DNA of 64,000 nt from CAYUPI01 sp964446585 (GCA_964446585.1 CAYUPI010000002.1:62001-126000), one strand, 5' to 3'. Positions 1 through 8,982 are shown, numbered from the stretch's first letter. Numbers and translations: made by a program. The notes: generated from the letters alone by a model not told the origin.

Positions 1-981
1 CATCTTGAGTTGCGGCCCTAAATTCGAGTTGAAGCTGGCGCCACTGGCGGGGTTGACGACCTGATGGGGACTCGTTGCCGGAAAGGGAATGGTCCAGTAC
101 TGAGTGCCGTTAGGGGCCGGCGGCGATGCAGGATCTACCGTTGGGCCAATACCCCCATTCAACAGAGTGCCAGTATTGAGACTGTGCGCGGCCAGGCTGG
201 CGAAAGCCTTCGATTGCATGCTGGCGTAGGGCAATCCGAGGATGTTAGTCACTGCTGCATATCGAGCGGCATTATTGGTCGGATTGAGGCCGGTGAGAAG
301 GATCGCGCCGGAGGTAGAAACGGCATATTGTGAAACGGCGTTGCCGACTTCGAATGTGTTAGCGCCGGCGAGGCTGACGGCGAGTGAAACCTGAGCGCTT
401 GGCTGGACGGCATTCAGCAAATCGGCGCACCGGCCACCCCAGCCGGTGAGAGCGGGCTGGTCGGGAACGGAAGTCTGCCATTGCGTAACCTGATCGGCAT
501 GGGAGAAAAGCTGTGGGGGAGTCGCCACTAGCTTTTTCTGGTACTGCAGGCTGGTAATGGGGTACACGAGCGTGCCGGTGTTAAACAGCATGGCCAGCTT
601 CTGCTCGTTGAAAAGCGTCACCAGCTCAGGGCAGGCTGGATGAAGCCCGTAAGTGTGATTGTCCGGGTTATCCGAAACAATCGGCAGCGCGGCGTTCGGA
701 CCAGTAAGGGGAATCGCCAGCAGGGAAGTGCGGATGGCCGCATAATTGTCGTACTCGGATTGGATGGTGGGGATGATCAGGTTGTTGGAATCATTGCCGC
801 CGGCAAGGAACACGCACACCAGCGCCTTGTAATCGTTGATGTTGCTCTGAGCCACCGCCGCATTCATGAATCGAAAGTCGCGAATGGCCGAGGTGATCGC
901 GGCCGTCCCGACGGCGGCGCAGGCGGCCTGCCGAATGAACTGGCGGCGGTTGACTTGTTGGGAGAGCGAGGTCTTTTCCAT
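1..981 (-). CDS. DUF1501 domain protein, C-terminal part beyond the window
   Basis: The 327 codons visible here begin with ATG at 979-981 and run off the start of the window, so the C-terminal part is missing. The N-terminus carries an RRQFIRQ motif followed by an alanine-rich stretch, which resembles a twin-arginine export signal. It is followed by the family hallmark FLAGGNDSNNLIIP. DUF1501 proteins belong to the alkaline-phosphatase/sulfatase-like fold and are almost always paired with a DUF1800 protein in Planctomycetota and Verrucomicrobiota. Their function is not established, though secretion or attachment of large extracellular proteins has been suggested. The gene starts 4 bases after the stop of the DUF1800 gene, so the two are surely co-transcribed. 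Family assignment is from remembered motifs, not from a search. Confidence 0.88.
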   Translation of the reverse strand, partial: MEKTSLSQQVNRRQFIRQAACAAVGTAAITSAIRDFRFMNAAVAQSNINDYKALVCVFLAGGNDSNNLIIPTIQSEYDNYAAIRTSLLAIPLTGPNAALPIVSDNPDNHTYGLHPACPELVTLFNEQKLAMLFNTGTLVYPITSLQYQKKLVATPPQLFSHADQVTQWQTSVPDQPALTGWGGRCADLLNAVQPSAQVSLAVSLAGANTFEVGNAVSQYAVSTSGAILLTGLNPTNNAARYAAVTNILGLPYASMQSKAFASLAAHSLNTGTLLNGGIGPTVDPASPPAPNGTQYWTIPFPATSPHQVVNPASGASFNSNLGPQLKM

Positions 982-985
982 AAAG

Positions 986-3900
986 CTAATTCTGGATGGT
1001 GAAATCGGGAGACGTGATGAGCAAATGAACCACGGCGCGAACACGATCACGCATCTGCTGGTTCGTCGGCGTGCTGTAGGGGAAATTTGTATTATTCGCG
1101 ACGTAGTTGACGATGTAAGTCTTCACATTGGGCGATAACTGACCGCCGATTAGGATCGAGCTGAGCGCATCCACCAGACTCGAGATGCCGGCATTGGAGG
1201 TGTAGCCGGGCGTCATCCAAGGGCCAAGGTCCATAACGATCGCCCCGCCGCCGTTATTGAAACTGCTCATGCCGTTGGTATTGCCGCTGTTGTTGCCGAG
1301 GAACCCGTCGTAGAGGAAGTTTAACTGGAGCGCGACAGAGGTGTCGGAGGCGAGCTGAAATTCCGGCGTCGTCAGGCCTGCGGCGGCCAGTGAGCCAGGG
1401 TAGCGATAGTCAGGGAAGAAGAAGTTGAACACCGTCGGGGAATTGAGCGGCGTTTGCGCCAGGCTCGGGTTGCTGCCGGTGTCAGTAAAATTCATGCTCC
1501 ACGTGTTCCAACTGAGTTGGGCAGTGCCACCCCGGTACAGCGGCGGCGGGACCAGCGGATAGACAGTCTGTCCGTTCTGGGTGAGCGAGGCGGAATTTGC
1601 AGCGGTAATAGTGAAGTGCGTGGAGTCGGGCACGCTGGCAACCGCGTATTGGCCGCTGACGGGCGAGCCGTAGGAGAAATAGATATAGACGCTGTCACCC
1701 GGGTTTAACCCATGGTTCCCCGGCAGGCTGATGTTCACATTGTTAGCCGTCTGGACGTAGCCTCCACCAGTCCACTTAGGGATCAAGCACGTGTTGGTCG
1801 AGCGCGAAGTCGAGTCAGCGGTTTCCACCATGAAAGTGTTGGCATTGGTGGTCGAAATGACCTGATACACTCCGTTGGTGGAACCGCCGGAGGTAAAGGT
1901 CAGATACACTGGGTACCCCGGGCTGAGGCCATGCGAGTTGATGACCACGGAGATGACATTGGTCGTTTCGAAGCTGGCGGTGACCATGTTGGACACGCTG
2001 GCGTTGGGAATGAGCGTATAGGTGCCGCTGCTGACGCCCGGCGCGTTGACCCGGAAGCTGTTGGTTGAAAGTGCCGTCACGCTATAGCTTTGCGTGTACG
2101 GAGCGGGCTGGCCGGACGTGTCGGTGAAGCTGAGCATCACGACGTCGCCGTCGTTAAGGCGATGTGCGACGGTCGCGGTGTTCGTGATTTGCCGGAAGCC
2201 GCCTTGCGTGTAGCTGCAACTCATTGGCGCAGGCGCAGGGAAAGCGCGAGCCGTCGCAGTGACTCTCAGGACCGGTTCGCGCATTTTGCCAAAGGTCGGC
2301 TGCGCAATGACCGCGCTGCTCCTGGCCTCGTAGTCCAGTAGGATGGCATTGACCACTGCCTGCATGTCACCGCGCACGCCTGCTCCATTGTTGTTGAAGG
2401 CCTGCACCACGCGGTAGAGATACTCGCGGCTAGGATTGCTGGCGACCAGCCGTTGAATGAGCTCGCGGCAGATGAATGGCCCCACGTTCTGGTTGTAAAC
2501 GATATTGTCCAGGGCCAGTTCGAGATCCTGCGAACAGTAGTAGTCGAAGTTGGTGGTAGAGCTGTTGGTTTGCAGGCCCCAAGCCTGCGGCAGGACGACA
2601 TTGTCAAGCAATCGTTTCGTGCCGAGGTCGTGGTGTGTCGGGACCAGGACCATGACGTTCGTATAGTTTGCCGGAGGATTGAAGTTCGACGGCAAATGAC
2701 CGTTAATCTGGTTGGCCTGCCAATAGTTCCAACCGGTGAAAACGGCGGCCAGGCCCTCAATCACGCTCTGGTCGTAAGTGGGCACTAGGCTGCTTTGCGA
2801 GTTCATCACCAGGGTCCCGTCCGGCCACATGCGATTCAGGCCGAGGGAGAAAAGCTGCATGATTTCACGCGCATAGTTTTCGTTGGCGTGGCGACCCATG
2901 GTGATATCGCCCTTGTCATTGCCGCGCATATCCAGGTAAAGGCCCATCGCCGGGTGAAGCGTCACCGCCTCCAGCAATGTGCGGAAATTGCTGAATGCGT
3001 TGTCCAACAGGGTGTCGTAGTAAGAGGACAGAGCGAGGCCGTTGTCGTTTAGCACGCCCTGGTCGGACAGAACTTGGATTTCACTCAGGGCGAAAGCAAT
3101 CCGCTGGCGCAACTGATCCGGAGCGGTGACCGACTGCTGCCACCAGTTGTTGACCACGCTCGAGCCTGGATAGGGAAGGGTCGGGTCCGTGTTGCGGTTG
3201 GCCAGGATAAACGGCAGATGATGCGTGGCAGGCAGGCTGAACTGGTTACTGATCCAGGCCGCATACCCGACCGATTGGACCGAAGCGACGTCGGCCGGGC
3301 TGGGGCCGAACGTGGCCTGAATCAGGAAACGGGCCGCGGCGCTGGGATCGGAATGGTCGTCGGTCCACGCGGGCGCTGCGGGCGGCGCGGTGAAAGTTTG
3401 TGCGCCGTCGGCCGGTGTGAAATTTCCTCGGATTTCGCTGCCAGGATTATTAACGGTGTGAACATTTATGTAAGCTTTGCTTTCCTTGATGATCTCGACA
3501 ATGTCAGCAGCGGCGAGCGGCGACACCGGCGTGATTGTCCAGCGATACGTGCCGTCCGGCTGCGGAGTGGCATCGTCAATATCGAAGATAATTTGGCTAG
3601 GATAAAACAAATACGGGTCCGAGTGAATGTGCTTGCCAGTGACGGGCGAAGAGAGGTTGCTGTAATCGAAAGCGAGGATGGCTTGGGACTCATCGGCGCT
3701 CAGCCGCAGTGTGGCCGAGCCGACGCCGACACTTGTAATGCCGCTCTGAGGCAGCATAGTCGCGGAATAAAGCGTGCCCGGAGCGATCGAAGGAGGGGGC
3801 GGAAAGTGGCGGGACAACAAATATCCCGGCACGATCCCGCTGACCGCGTTATTCGTCCCGGTGGGATCCTGGAGCCAACCGACCGCCCAATTGTCATTGG

Positions 3901-5980
3901 TCCCGACCCCAGCCTTGTGAAGGATTTCGAGATAATAACGCTGGCCGGCAACCAGGGTGAGCCAGGGCGACTTTTGTTTGGCCTGAACATTCCATTGACG
4001 CGAGCCGGTACCGGAAGGCGTCACGTAAGCACGTAGCACTTTGTTGGCGGGCTCGCCATCGTTCGAGATCCAAAGCTCAGCCGAGTCACTGGCGGCGAGC
4101 CAAAAGTAGTAATTCCCGCTGACCGGCGCCGTGCAATAGCCACGAATGCGTTCGCCGTAATTATCTCCATAATCGGTGATCCCTTCCAGCGTGCCGAGGA
4201 TATTGGTCAGGGTGGCCGGTGTGTCGAGCGGGATGTCCGAAACATTACTTCCAGGAACGCCCATCCAGACCTCGCGAACAACAGAACTGCCAGTGTCAAT
4301 GACTTGCAAATCCAGCACTGAGGCACTGACGCCAAGCGAATTGCTGGCCGTGAGAGCCACCTGGAAGTCGCCCGCGAGCGTCGGTGTGCCGCTGATGACG
4401 CCGCTGGCTGAATTGAGGCTCAGCCCGGGAGGCAGACCCTGCGCCGTGAATGAACTGGCCGAATTTGCGCCCGTTACTGTGAAGCTGAAAGGCTGGCCCA
4501 GAAAAGCGTAAGCGTTCAAGGGGCTGGTTATCGTCGTCGGCGCCGCGGGCGTACTCGAGGGATAGAGCCGGTTGGCCGGAATAACTTGCTTGGGCTGACT
4601 GGCGCTGTACCAGGAGAGGTGAGCCACAGCGGCGCCGGTGATCTGGTAGTATTCCATCTTGATGTTGTGGCGAACACCGCCCTGAAGAGCGATCGTGCCT
4701 GTCAGATCGCTCGCGCTCTTGGGTGCCCAACTGTCGATCACGAGTTGGTCGTTCACCCAGAGTTTCACACCGTCATCCGTGTTGGCCACGAAATAATAAG
4801 TCTCCGAATATTGGGGTTGGACCTGGCCCGTCCAGCGGACGCAATAGTAACCGTTATTGGCAATGGGGGTCGATGTTGTGCCCCAGACGAAATCGACGGT
4901 CGAGTCGATACGTGTGAGTTTGAGATTGGCAGCATTGAAGTTGGCGCTGCTGGAGTATGTCGAGCTGGCATTGGTGTAGTATTGACCGGTCAGTCCCGTT
5001 CCGGTGGGCGTGGTCGATGGGTAAATCACGACGCTGGCGCTGCTGGGCGAACCGACGGTGTAACCGGAACCGGCGAGCAGCCTCAGCGTGGCGATGACCG
5101 AGGTCATCAGATTGGTATTGGCCAGAGGCGTAACGGCAATCATCTGGGAACTGGGACCGGCCGGAAGAATCACCGTTCGAGGCAAGGCGGCATGATCGAC
5201 GCCCTCCTGGGCCATCCCGGTGCCCGGTCCGTCGAGCGAGAGATTCACGCTAAGCGAACGGAGTGGGAAGCCGCCGCGCGTAATGGTGACGGCGCCGACA
5301 TTGAGTGGATTCTGCTCAGAATCAGGTTGTGTCGCGATGGGATCGCTCGCAGTGATAGTCACGATATTTTGTGAAGCGAGCTTGCCCGTCGCATATGCGT
5401 AATCGTTCATCGGGACGCCGTTAGTATCGAGCTGCCCGTTACTGTATGCATTTAAAGGATCGGTGCCGATCTTGTACTCCTCCCAGTCATTGACCCCGTC
5501 GCCATCCGTATCCACGTCAGACACCGCGATGCGGAAAAACTTGGCCGAAGGTCCTGGCGCGCCGTTCAACGTAACGACCGACCCAGTTCGAGAGATTGTC
5601 GTTGCCTCCGTGATCCAGTTCGTCCACCCGCCCACGACCGGGGGTTGGATGCCCTGCAATTCGTATTGTTTGCCCAGTTCGCTGGGCACGGTCACTGCGA
5701 AATGATCGCCAAAGTAGGCACCGACAGTGATCCTTGGGAATGAGTTGCTGTCGAACGGATCCGTGCCCGCGATCGATTCGAGTCCGTTGGGCACGCCATC
5801 GCCATCAGCATCGGCACTGGGATCCAGGCCGGTGGCGCCGAAGACCTGTTCCCAAATGTCGCTCATGCCGTTGGCGTTAAGGTCAATTTTTTGAGCGACG
5901 GCGGGGCCGATGCCCAGCATCAGCAACGCAAGCGCCGACGCCAGACGAAGAACAAGGAGTCGTTTCAAACTCACATTCAT
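986..5980 (-). CDS. large secreted multidomain DUF1800 protein
   Basis: A 1664-residue protein. I chose the ATG at 5978-5980 (MNVSLKRLL) over the upstream in-frame start because it directly precedes a signal peptide. In order I read: Asp-rich calcium-binding segments (DADGDGVPNG, then DTDGDGVNDWEEY); a Calx-beta-like region; a PA14 domain near residues 330-470 (DDGVKLWVNDQLVIDSW); a putative Ig (He_PIG) domain near 487-557 (GLPPGLSLNSASGVISGTP); a second PA14-like region near 565-720; a CHRD domain near 737-855; and the DUF1800 domain from about 878 (ARFLIQATFG) to the end. Three similar beta-rich repeats interrupt DUF1800 near residues 1255-1465. The product is probably exported and carbohydrate- or surface-binding. 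DUF1800 itself has no settled function. It is the upstream member of the pair with the DUF1501 gene. Confidence 0.9.
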   Translation of the reverse strand: MNVSLKRLLVLRLASALALLMLGIGPAVAQKIDLNANGMSDIWEQVFGATGLDPSADADGDGVPNGLESIAGTDPFDSNSFPRITVGAYFGDHFAVTVPSELGKQYELQGIQPPVVGGWTNWITEATTISRTGSVVTLNGAPGPSAKFFRIAVSDVDTDGDGVNDWEEYKIGTDPLNAYSNGQLDTNGVPMNDYAYATGKLASQNIVTITASDPIATQPDSEQNPLNVGAVTITRGGFPLRSLSVNLSLDGPGTGMAQEGVDHAALPRTVILPAGPSSQMIAVTPLANTNLMTSVIATLRLLAGSGYTVGSPSSASVVIYPSTTPTGTGLTGQYYTNASSTYSSSANFNAANLKLTRIDSTVDFVWGTTSTPIANNGYYCVRWTGQVQPQYSETYYFVANTDDGVKLWVNDQLVIDSWAPKSASDLTGTIALQGGVRHNIKMEYYQITGAAVAHLSWYSASQPKQVIPANRLYPSSTPAAPTTITSPLNAYAFLGQPFSFTVTGANSASSFTAQGLPPGLSLNSASGVISGTPTLAGDFQVALTASNSLGVSASVLDLQVIDTGSSVVREVWMGVPGSNVSDIPLDTPATLTNILGTLEGITDYGDNYGERIRGYCTAPVSGNYYFWLAASDSAELWISNDGEPANKVLRAYVTPSGTGSRQWNVQAKQKSPWLTLVAGQRYYLEILHKAGVGTNDNWAVGWLQDPTGTNNAVSGIVPGYLLSRHFPPPPSIAPGTLYSATMLPQSGITSVGVGSATLRLSADESQAILAFDYSNLSSPVTGKHIHSDPYLFYPSQIIFDIDDATPQPDGTYRWTITPVSPLAAADIVEIIKESKAYINVHTVNNPGSEIRGNFTPADGAQTFTAPPAAPAWTDDHSDPSAAARFLIQATFGPSPADVASVQSVGYAAWISNQFSLPATHHLPFILANRNTDPTLPYPGSSVVNNWWQQSVTAPDQLRQRIAFALSEIQVLSDQGVLNDNGLALSSYYDTLLDNAFSNFRTLLEAVTLHPAMGLYLDMRGNDKGDITMGRHANENYAREIMQLFSLGLNRMWPDGTLVMNSQSSLVPTYDQSVIEGLAAVFTGWNYWQANQINGHLPSNFNPPANYTNVMVLVPTHHDLGTKRLLDNVVLPQAWGLQTNSSTTNFDYYCSQDLELALDNIVYNQNVGPFICRELIQRLVASNPSREYLYRVVQAFNNNGAGVRGDMQAVVNAILLDYEARSSAVIAQPTFGKMREPVLRVTATARAFPAPAPMSCSYTQGGFRQITNTATVAHRLNDGDVVMLSFTDTSGQPAPYTQSYSVTALSTNSFRVNAPGVSSGTYTLIPNASVSNMVTASFETTNVISVVINSHGLSPGYPVYLTFTSGGSTNGVYQVISTTNANTFMVETADSTSRSTNTCLIPKWTGGGYVQTANNVNISLPGNHGLNPGDSVYIYFSYGSPVSGQYAVASVPDSTHFTITAANSASLTQNGQTVYPLVPPPLYRGGTAQLSWNTWSMNFTDTGSNPSLAQTPLNSPTVFNFFFPDYRYPGSLAAAGLTTPEFQLASDTSVALQLNFLYDGFLGNNSGNTNGMSSFNNGGGAIVMDLGPWMTPGYTSNAGISSLVDALSSILIGGQLSPNVKTYIVNYVANNTNFPYSTPTNQQMRDRVRAVVHLLITSPDFTIQN

Positions 5981-6315
5981 TAAGGGGAGAATCAGATTCA
6001 GTGCCGTGGCGTGCGGGTTCGGGGCGGACCAAAGTGGCTGTGGTAAGTGCTCCGCGGACGCAGAATGGGGCAAGCGCAGTTTGCGACATTCATACGGGGA
6101 TTTGCGGCATCGTAATACTCTGCTGAACGGCCCATTGTGTCAAGAATTACTCTTTTCGGACCGGCCTCCACTGTCCGCCGGTGCAGATGATGAGGAAAAG
6201 TTACTTTTTGCCTCAGAATTAGCATTTGCCGGGCCAGAAAACCCGCTCTAGAACATCCAAGAAAGGCTGGTAATTCTTCGGGAACTTCGGTAGGCTTCCT
6301 TTGTTTCTGTGACGA
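5981..6315. other. divergent intergenic region (335 bases)
   Basis: This separates the leftward DUF1800 operon from the rightward receiver gene and must hold both promoters. I see no clear operator, riboswitch or RNA gene. A TTGACA-like hexamer on the minus strand at 6138-6143 has only a poorly spaced TATTAC 20 bases downstream. Confidence 0.5.
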
Positions 6316-6723
6316 ATGACCATGCCCGCCTCTCCAAAGCGACGAATTCTGGTGGTTGACGACGAGCCGTTCGTCTGCGACGCCGTCAAAATGATGCTCG
6401 CTTTCGACGGGCACTCTGTCGAAACCGCCGGCAATGGCAAAGAGGCCCTCGCCATGTTCGAAGCCGGCAAGTTTGATGTCGTCATCACAGATTTCGCCAT
6501 GCCGGCAATGAAGGGTGACGAACTGGCCGCGGCCATCAAAGCCCGCTCGCCCAGCCAACCGGTCGTCATGATTACGGCCTACGCCGAGATGTTAAAGGTC
6601 TCGGGCAATCCAATGACCGGAGTTGATTGCGTCATCAGCAAACCTTTTCTCCTCGAGGACCTGCGCCGGGCCATCACCAAAGTCGCCCCGGTAGCGAAGG
6701 CCACGGCTGCTCCTGGCGGATAG
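6316..6723 (+). CDS. stand-alone response-regulator receiver protein
   Basis: A 135-residue single-domain CheY-like protein. The acidic pocket (VVDDE, Asp15/Asp16), the phospho-acceptor Asp59 in VVITDFAMP, the switch Thr87 in VMITAY and the invariant Lys109 in ISKPF are all present, so phosphorylation by a histidine kinase should work. There is no output domain, only an Ala/Pro-rich tail. It probably acts by protein contact, as a phosphorelay intermediate or a motility/adhesion regulator. No kinase lies nearby. A second in-frame ATG at 6322 (MPASPKRR) is an alternative start. Confidence 0.93.
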   Translation: MTMPASPKRRILVVDDEPFVCDAVKMMLAFDGHSVETAGNGKEALAMFEAGKFDVVITDFAMPAMKGDELAAAIKARSPSQPVVMITAYAEMLKVSGNPMTGVDCVISKPFLLEDLRRAITKVAPVAKATAAPGG

Positions 6724-6760
6724 GGCGCCTAACTCGCGAGCGAGCAAGCAAACTGGTCTC

Positions 6761-6870
6761 GGAGGGCGCCCGTCCTCGGGCGCAGAAAGCTCCGTCAATT
6801 CCAACAGGTCAGGCCAACCACGATCACCTTTGTTTCGTTTGTTGCTGCGCCCGGGGACGGGCGCTCTCCG
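6761..6870. repeat. REP-like palindrome doublet in inverted arrangement
   Basis: Two hairpins with the same stem, GCGCCCG/CGGGCGC, lie at 6766-6783 (loop TCCT) and 6847-6864 (loop GGGA). Their flanks match as inverted copies: the left begins GGAGGGCGCCCGTCC and the right, read on the minus strand, begins GGAGAGCGCCCGTCC. Two inverted palindromic units around a short spacer is the layout of REP/BIME elements. The doublet fills the gap between the receiver gene and the DUF4252 gene. Neither hairpin has a T-tract, so this is not a simple terminator. Confidence 0.7.
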
Positions 6871-6999
6871 GTCGCCGTGTTACGTTGCCCCTCCTTTGCG
6901 CCGGGGTTTTCTGAAACTTTTTCGCCCGGTTCCGGGTATTGAATTCTAACGGGACGCAGCCGTCCCCGACAACACAACCTTGAACCTTAGGAAAATAAT

Positions 7000-7593
7000 A
7001 TGAAACGTTACCTGCCGTTTGCCGTCGCCGTAAGCATTCTCTCGCTGGCCGCGAGCACGCGCCTCTCCGCCGAAACCATGGTCCCTGGCCAGGTGGATTT
7101 CGGAAAGTTCTCGCCCCCGGGCTCAGGCGCCACGTTTGTCGAAGTCAACCTCACCAGCAATCTCATCGGCCTGGCCGCCCGGTTTATCGAAAAAGAGGAG
7201 CCTGATGTGGCTCATTTGTTAAAGGACATCCAGCTTGTGCGCGTCAACGTCGTCGGTCTGAACGACGAGAACCGTGACGAACTCGAGAAGCGCACCCAAA
7301 AGATCCGCAAGGAACTCGACTCCAAAGGCTGGGAGAAAATCGTCACCGCCCAGAAGGATGATCAGGATGTTGGCGTTTATCTCAAGACCCGCAATAAAGA
7401 CACCGTCCAGGGCATCGTAGTGATGGTCAAGGACGGCAAGGAGCAGGCCGTGTTCGTCAACATCGTCGGAGATATCAAACCCGAGCAATTGTCGATGTTG
7501 GGCGAAAAGCTGCACATCGACCCGCTCAAAGAAGCCGGCCACGCCGTGCAGAAGGCCGAGAAGGCTGAGAAAACCGAACAACCGGAGAAATGA
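7000..7593 (+). CDS. DUF4252-family exported protein
   Basis: A 197-residue protein with a signal peptide of about 24 residues ending near RLSA/E. The middle (residues about 70-165) has the DUF4252 pattern: a helix with many charged residues, GWEKIVTAQKDDQDVGVY, then a strand pair IVVMVKDGKEQAVFVNIVGD. The C-terminus is a Lys/Glu/Ala-rich tail. DUF4252 proteins are envelope proteins of Bacteroidota and Verrucomicrobiota of unknown function, often near ECF sigma factors. A TAGGAAA sequence lies about 5 bases ahead of the ATG. The next gene to the right encodes a divergent relative, so the two probably arose by duplication. Confidence 0.75.
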   Translation: MKRYLPFAVAVSILSLAASTRLSAETMVPGQVDFGKFSPPGSGATFVEVNLTSNLIGLAARFIEKEEPDVAHLLKDIQLVRVNVVGLNDENRDELEKRTQKIRKELDSKGWEKIVTAQKDDQDVGVYLKTRNKDTVQGIVVMVKDGKEQAVFVNIVGDIKPEQLSMLGEKLHIDPLKEAGHAVQKAEKAEKTEQPEK

Positions 7594-7600
7594 CGCAGGA

Positions 7601-7696
7601 TGCAGCCGCCGACGTCAGTCGGCGCTGATCGGAAAATCCAAAATCCAAAATCGAAAATCCAAAATTGATCAGAGCCTTCTGACTTCGGCTCCTACA
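7601..7696. repeat. degenerate copy of inverted repeat family A
   Basis: The left arm 7601-7630 and right arm 7672-7696 match the better copies at 11798-11884 and 13712-13789 (23 of 30 and 22 of 25 positions by eye). The interior is a run of AAAATCC units bounded by TGATC and GATCA. That interior is the reverse complement of the one in the 11.8-kb copy, so this copy is inserted in the opposite orientation. Confidence 0.65.
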
Positions 7697-7746
7697 ACTC
7701 TAAGCCACGCTCCAAAGCCTTCCGCACGGAATCATCAAAGGTCCCT

Positions 7747-8352
7747 ATGAACCCACTACCACCAGCCAACGCTGCTCTTCGCTTTCGCGCGGGGCACGTC
7801 GTCCTTCTCGCGTGTTTCATTTTGCTCGGCCTCAGCGTGGTTGGGGTCACCGGATATTTCCGGCTGAGCTCCGAAACCGCGGCGCTTCGGTCAAGCTTGA
7901 TGAGCGCTATCCCCGGAACATGGAACAAGAAAATCACCATCCACGTTGGCGGAATCACCATGGCTTTGTTGAGAAACGGTCTGCGATTCGTCCACCTTCA
8001 ACCCGAACCGCGCGCTGCGATTGAAGCGCTGCGCGGCGCCGAGGTGGGCATCTCTGAGCTGAGGGAGGAACGTGTGTTCGTTGAACGCGCAAAAGTGCTC
8101 TCCGCCGCTGATAAAGCGATGGCCGTGCGTGGCTGGGACCGCGTCGTCGGTGTGGCCGAGAAAGATGATCTGGTCGCCGTTTACATGCCTCGGAAAGGAC
8201 TTGCGGTCGGCAGAATGAAATGTTGCGTGATGGTGCTGCACGGCGCAACGCTGGTCATAGCTTCCGCGCGAGGTAATATAGTGCCCCTGCTTGATCTCTC
8301 CCGGGACCGTTTGCGGCTCCGGCCCGAAAAACTACATCTCGCCCTCCGCTGA
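7747..8352 (+). CDS. membrane-anchored DUF4252-like protein
   Basis: A 201-residue protein with one transmembrane segment near residues 17-38 (VVLLACFILLGLSVVGV) and an extracytoplasmic remainder. The segment RGWDRVVGVAEKDDLVAVYM followed by a hydrophobic strand pair aligns with GWEKIVTAQKDDQDVGVYL in the gene to the left, so I treat it as a divergent DUF4252-type paralogue, here membrane-tethered rather than released. The two genes are separated by a palindromic repeat and may be transcribed separately. Function unknown. Confidence 0.6.
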   Translation: MNPLPPANAALRFRAGHVVLLACFILLGLSVVGVTGYFRLSSETAALRSSLMSAIPGTWNKKITIHVGGITMALLRNGLRFVHLQPEPRAAIEALRGAEVGISELREERVFVERAKVLSAADKAMAVRGWDRVVGVAEKDDLVAVYMPRKGLAVGRMKCCVMVLHGATLVIASARGNIVPLLDLSRDRLRLRPEKLHLALR

Positions 8353-8373
8353 CAAGTGCGCTGCTCTGGGGGA

Positions 8374-8395
8374 GCGCACGAGTCCGCTCGTGCGC
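8374..8395. other. GC-rich stem-loop after the DUF4252-like gene
   Basis: A perfect 9-bp stem GCGCACGAG/CTCGTGCGC with loop TCCG. It lies 21 bases after the stop codon but lacks a T-tract on either strand, so it could be a repeat unit or an RNA stability element rather than an intrinsic terminator. Confidence 0.45.
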
Positions 8396-8464
8396 CGTCC
8401 TAAAACCACGTGCAGGATTGCGAAGCTTTGAGATCTTCGTCTGTCGCTGCTTGCAGTTCCCAAA

Positions 8465-8499
8465 CTTTAGCCTTTAGCCTTTAGCCTTTGGCCTTTCCC
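8465..8499. repeat. short 7-base tandem repeat
   Basis: Three exact CTTTAGC units followed by CTTTGGC and CTTTCCC, upstream of a small secreted-protein gene. Copy number of such tracts often varies between strains. No function is visible. Confidence 0.7.
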
Positions 8500-8550
8500 T
8501 GCTCCCGCGCCGCTCTTGACAAAAACGCCCACAATATTCAACTTCCCTCT

Positions 8551-8982
8551 ATGACAATGACCATCCCTAGGCAGTTCAGCTTTCCCTTAATCGCTTCAGG
8601 CCTCTCAATTGCGTTGGTACTCGGGTTCTGCGGCCTCGCGAGCGCGGCGGACGACAAGGCAGACCCGGTCGGGACGTGGAAGTGCGAATATGAAATCGGC
8701 GGGCAGCCGCGAACGTCCACCTTGACGATCACGAAGGACGGCGACAAGCTCGCAGGGACGATGGACTGGCCGAACCAGAAGGACGCGAAGCTCAAGGACG
8801 TGAAGCTGAAGGACGGGGAACTGACGTTCTCCGCTGAGCGGGTGTTGGGGGATAACAAGTACAACCTCGAGTACAAGCTGAAGGTCGAAGGGGACAAGCT
8901 CAAAGGGAAAGGCGCAGTGGTGACCGGGGACGAGAAGCGGGAGTTCGACTTCGAGGCGAAGCGGGAGAGGAAGGACAAGTAG
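8551..8982 (+). CDS. small secreted protein, beta-rich
   Basis: The ATG at 8551 gives 143 residues: MTMTIPRQ, a hydrophobic signal sequence and a likely cleavage at LASA/ADDK. An upstream in-frame start at 8488 would put 21 unrelated residues before the signal, so I rejected it. The mature part opens DPVGTWKCEY and continues with alternating strands rich in Lys, Asp and Gly (LTITKDGDKLAGTMDW), a pattern of small lipocalin-like or calycin-like periplasmic proteins common in this phylum. The C-terminus is highly charged. No catalytic motif. A frame of 54 codons stays open after the TAG stop. Confidence 0.72.
   Translation: MTMTIPRQFSFPLIASGLSIALVLGFCGLASAADDKADPVGTWKCEYEIGGQPRTSTLTITKDGDKLAGTMDWPNQKDAKLKDVKLKDGELTFSAERVLGDNKYNLEYKLKVEGDKLKGKGAVVTGDEKREFDFEAKRERKDK

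Noticed and set aside
3074..4036. 320-codon plus-strand ORF opposite the DUF1800 gene
   Set aside because: Arg- and Gly-rich low-complexity product and no motif; it mirrors the coding frame of the minus-strand gene.
6112..6143. Possible promoter of the DUF1800 operon (TTGACA, TATTAC on the minus strand)
   Set aside because: The spacing of 20 bases is outside the usual 16-18, so I do not list it.
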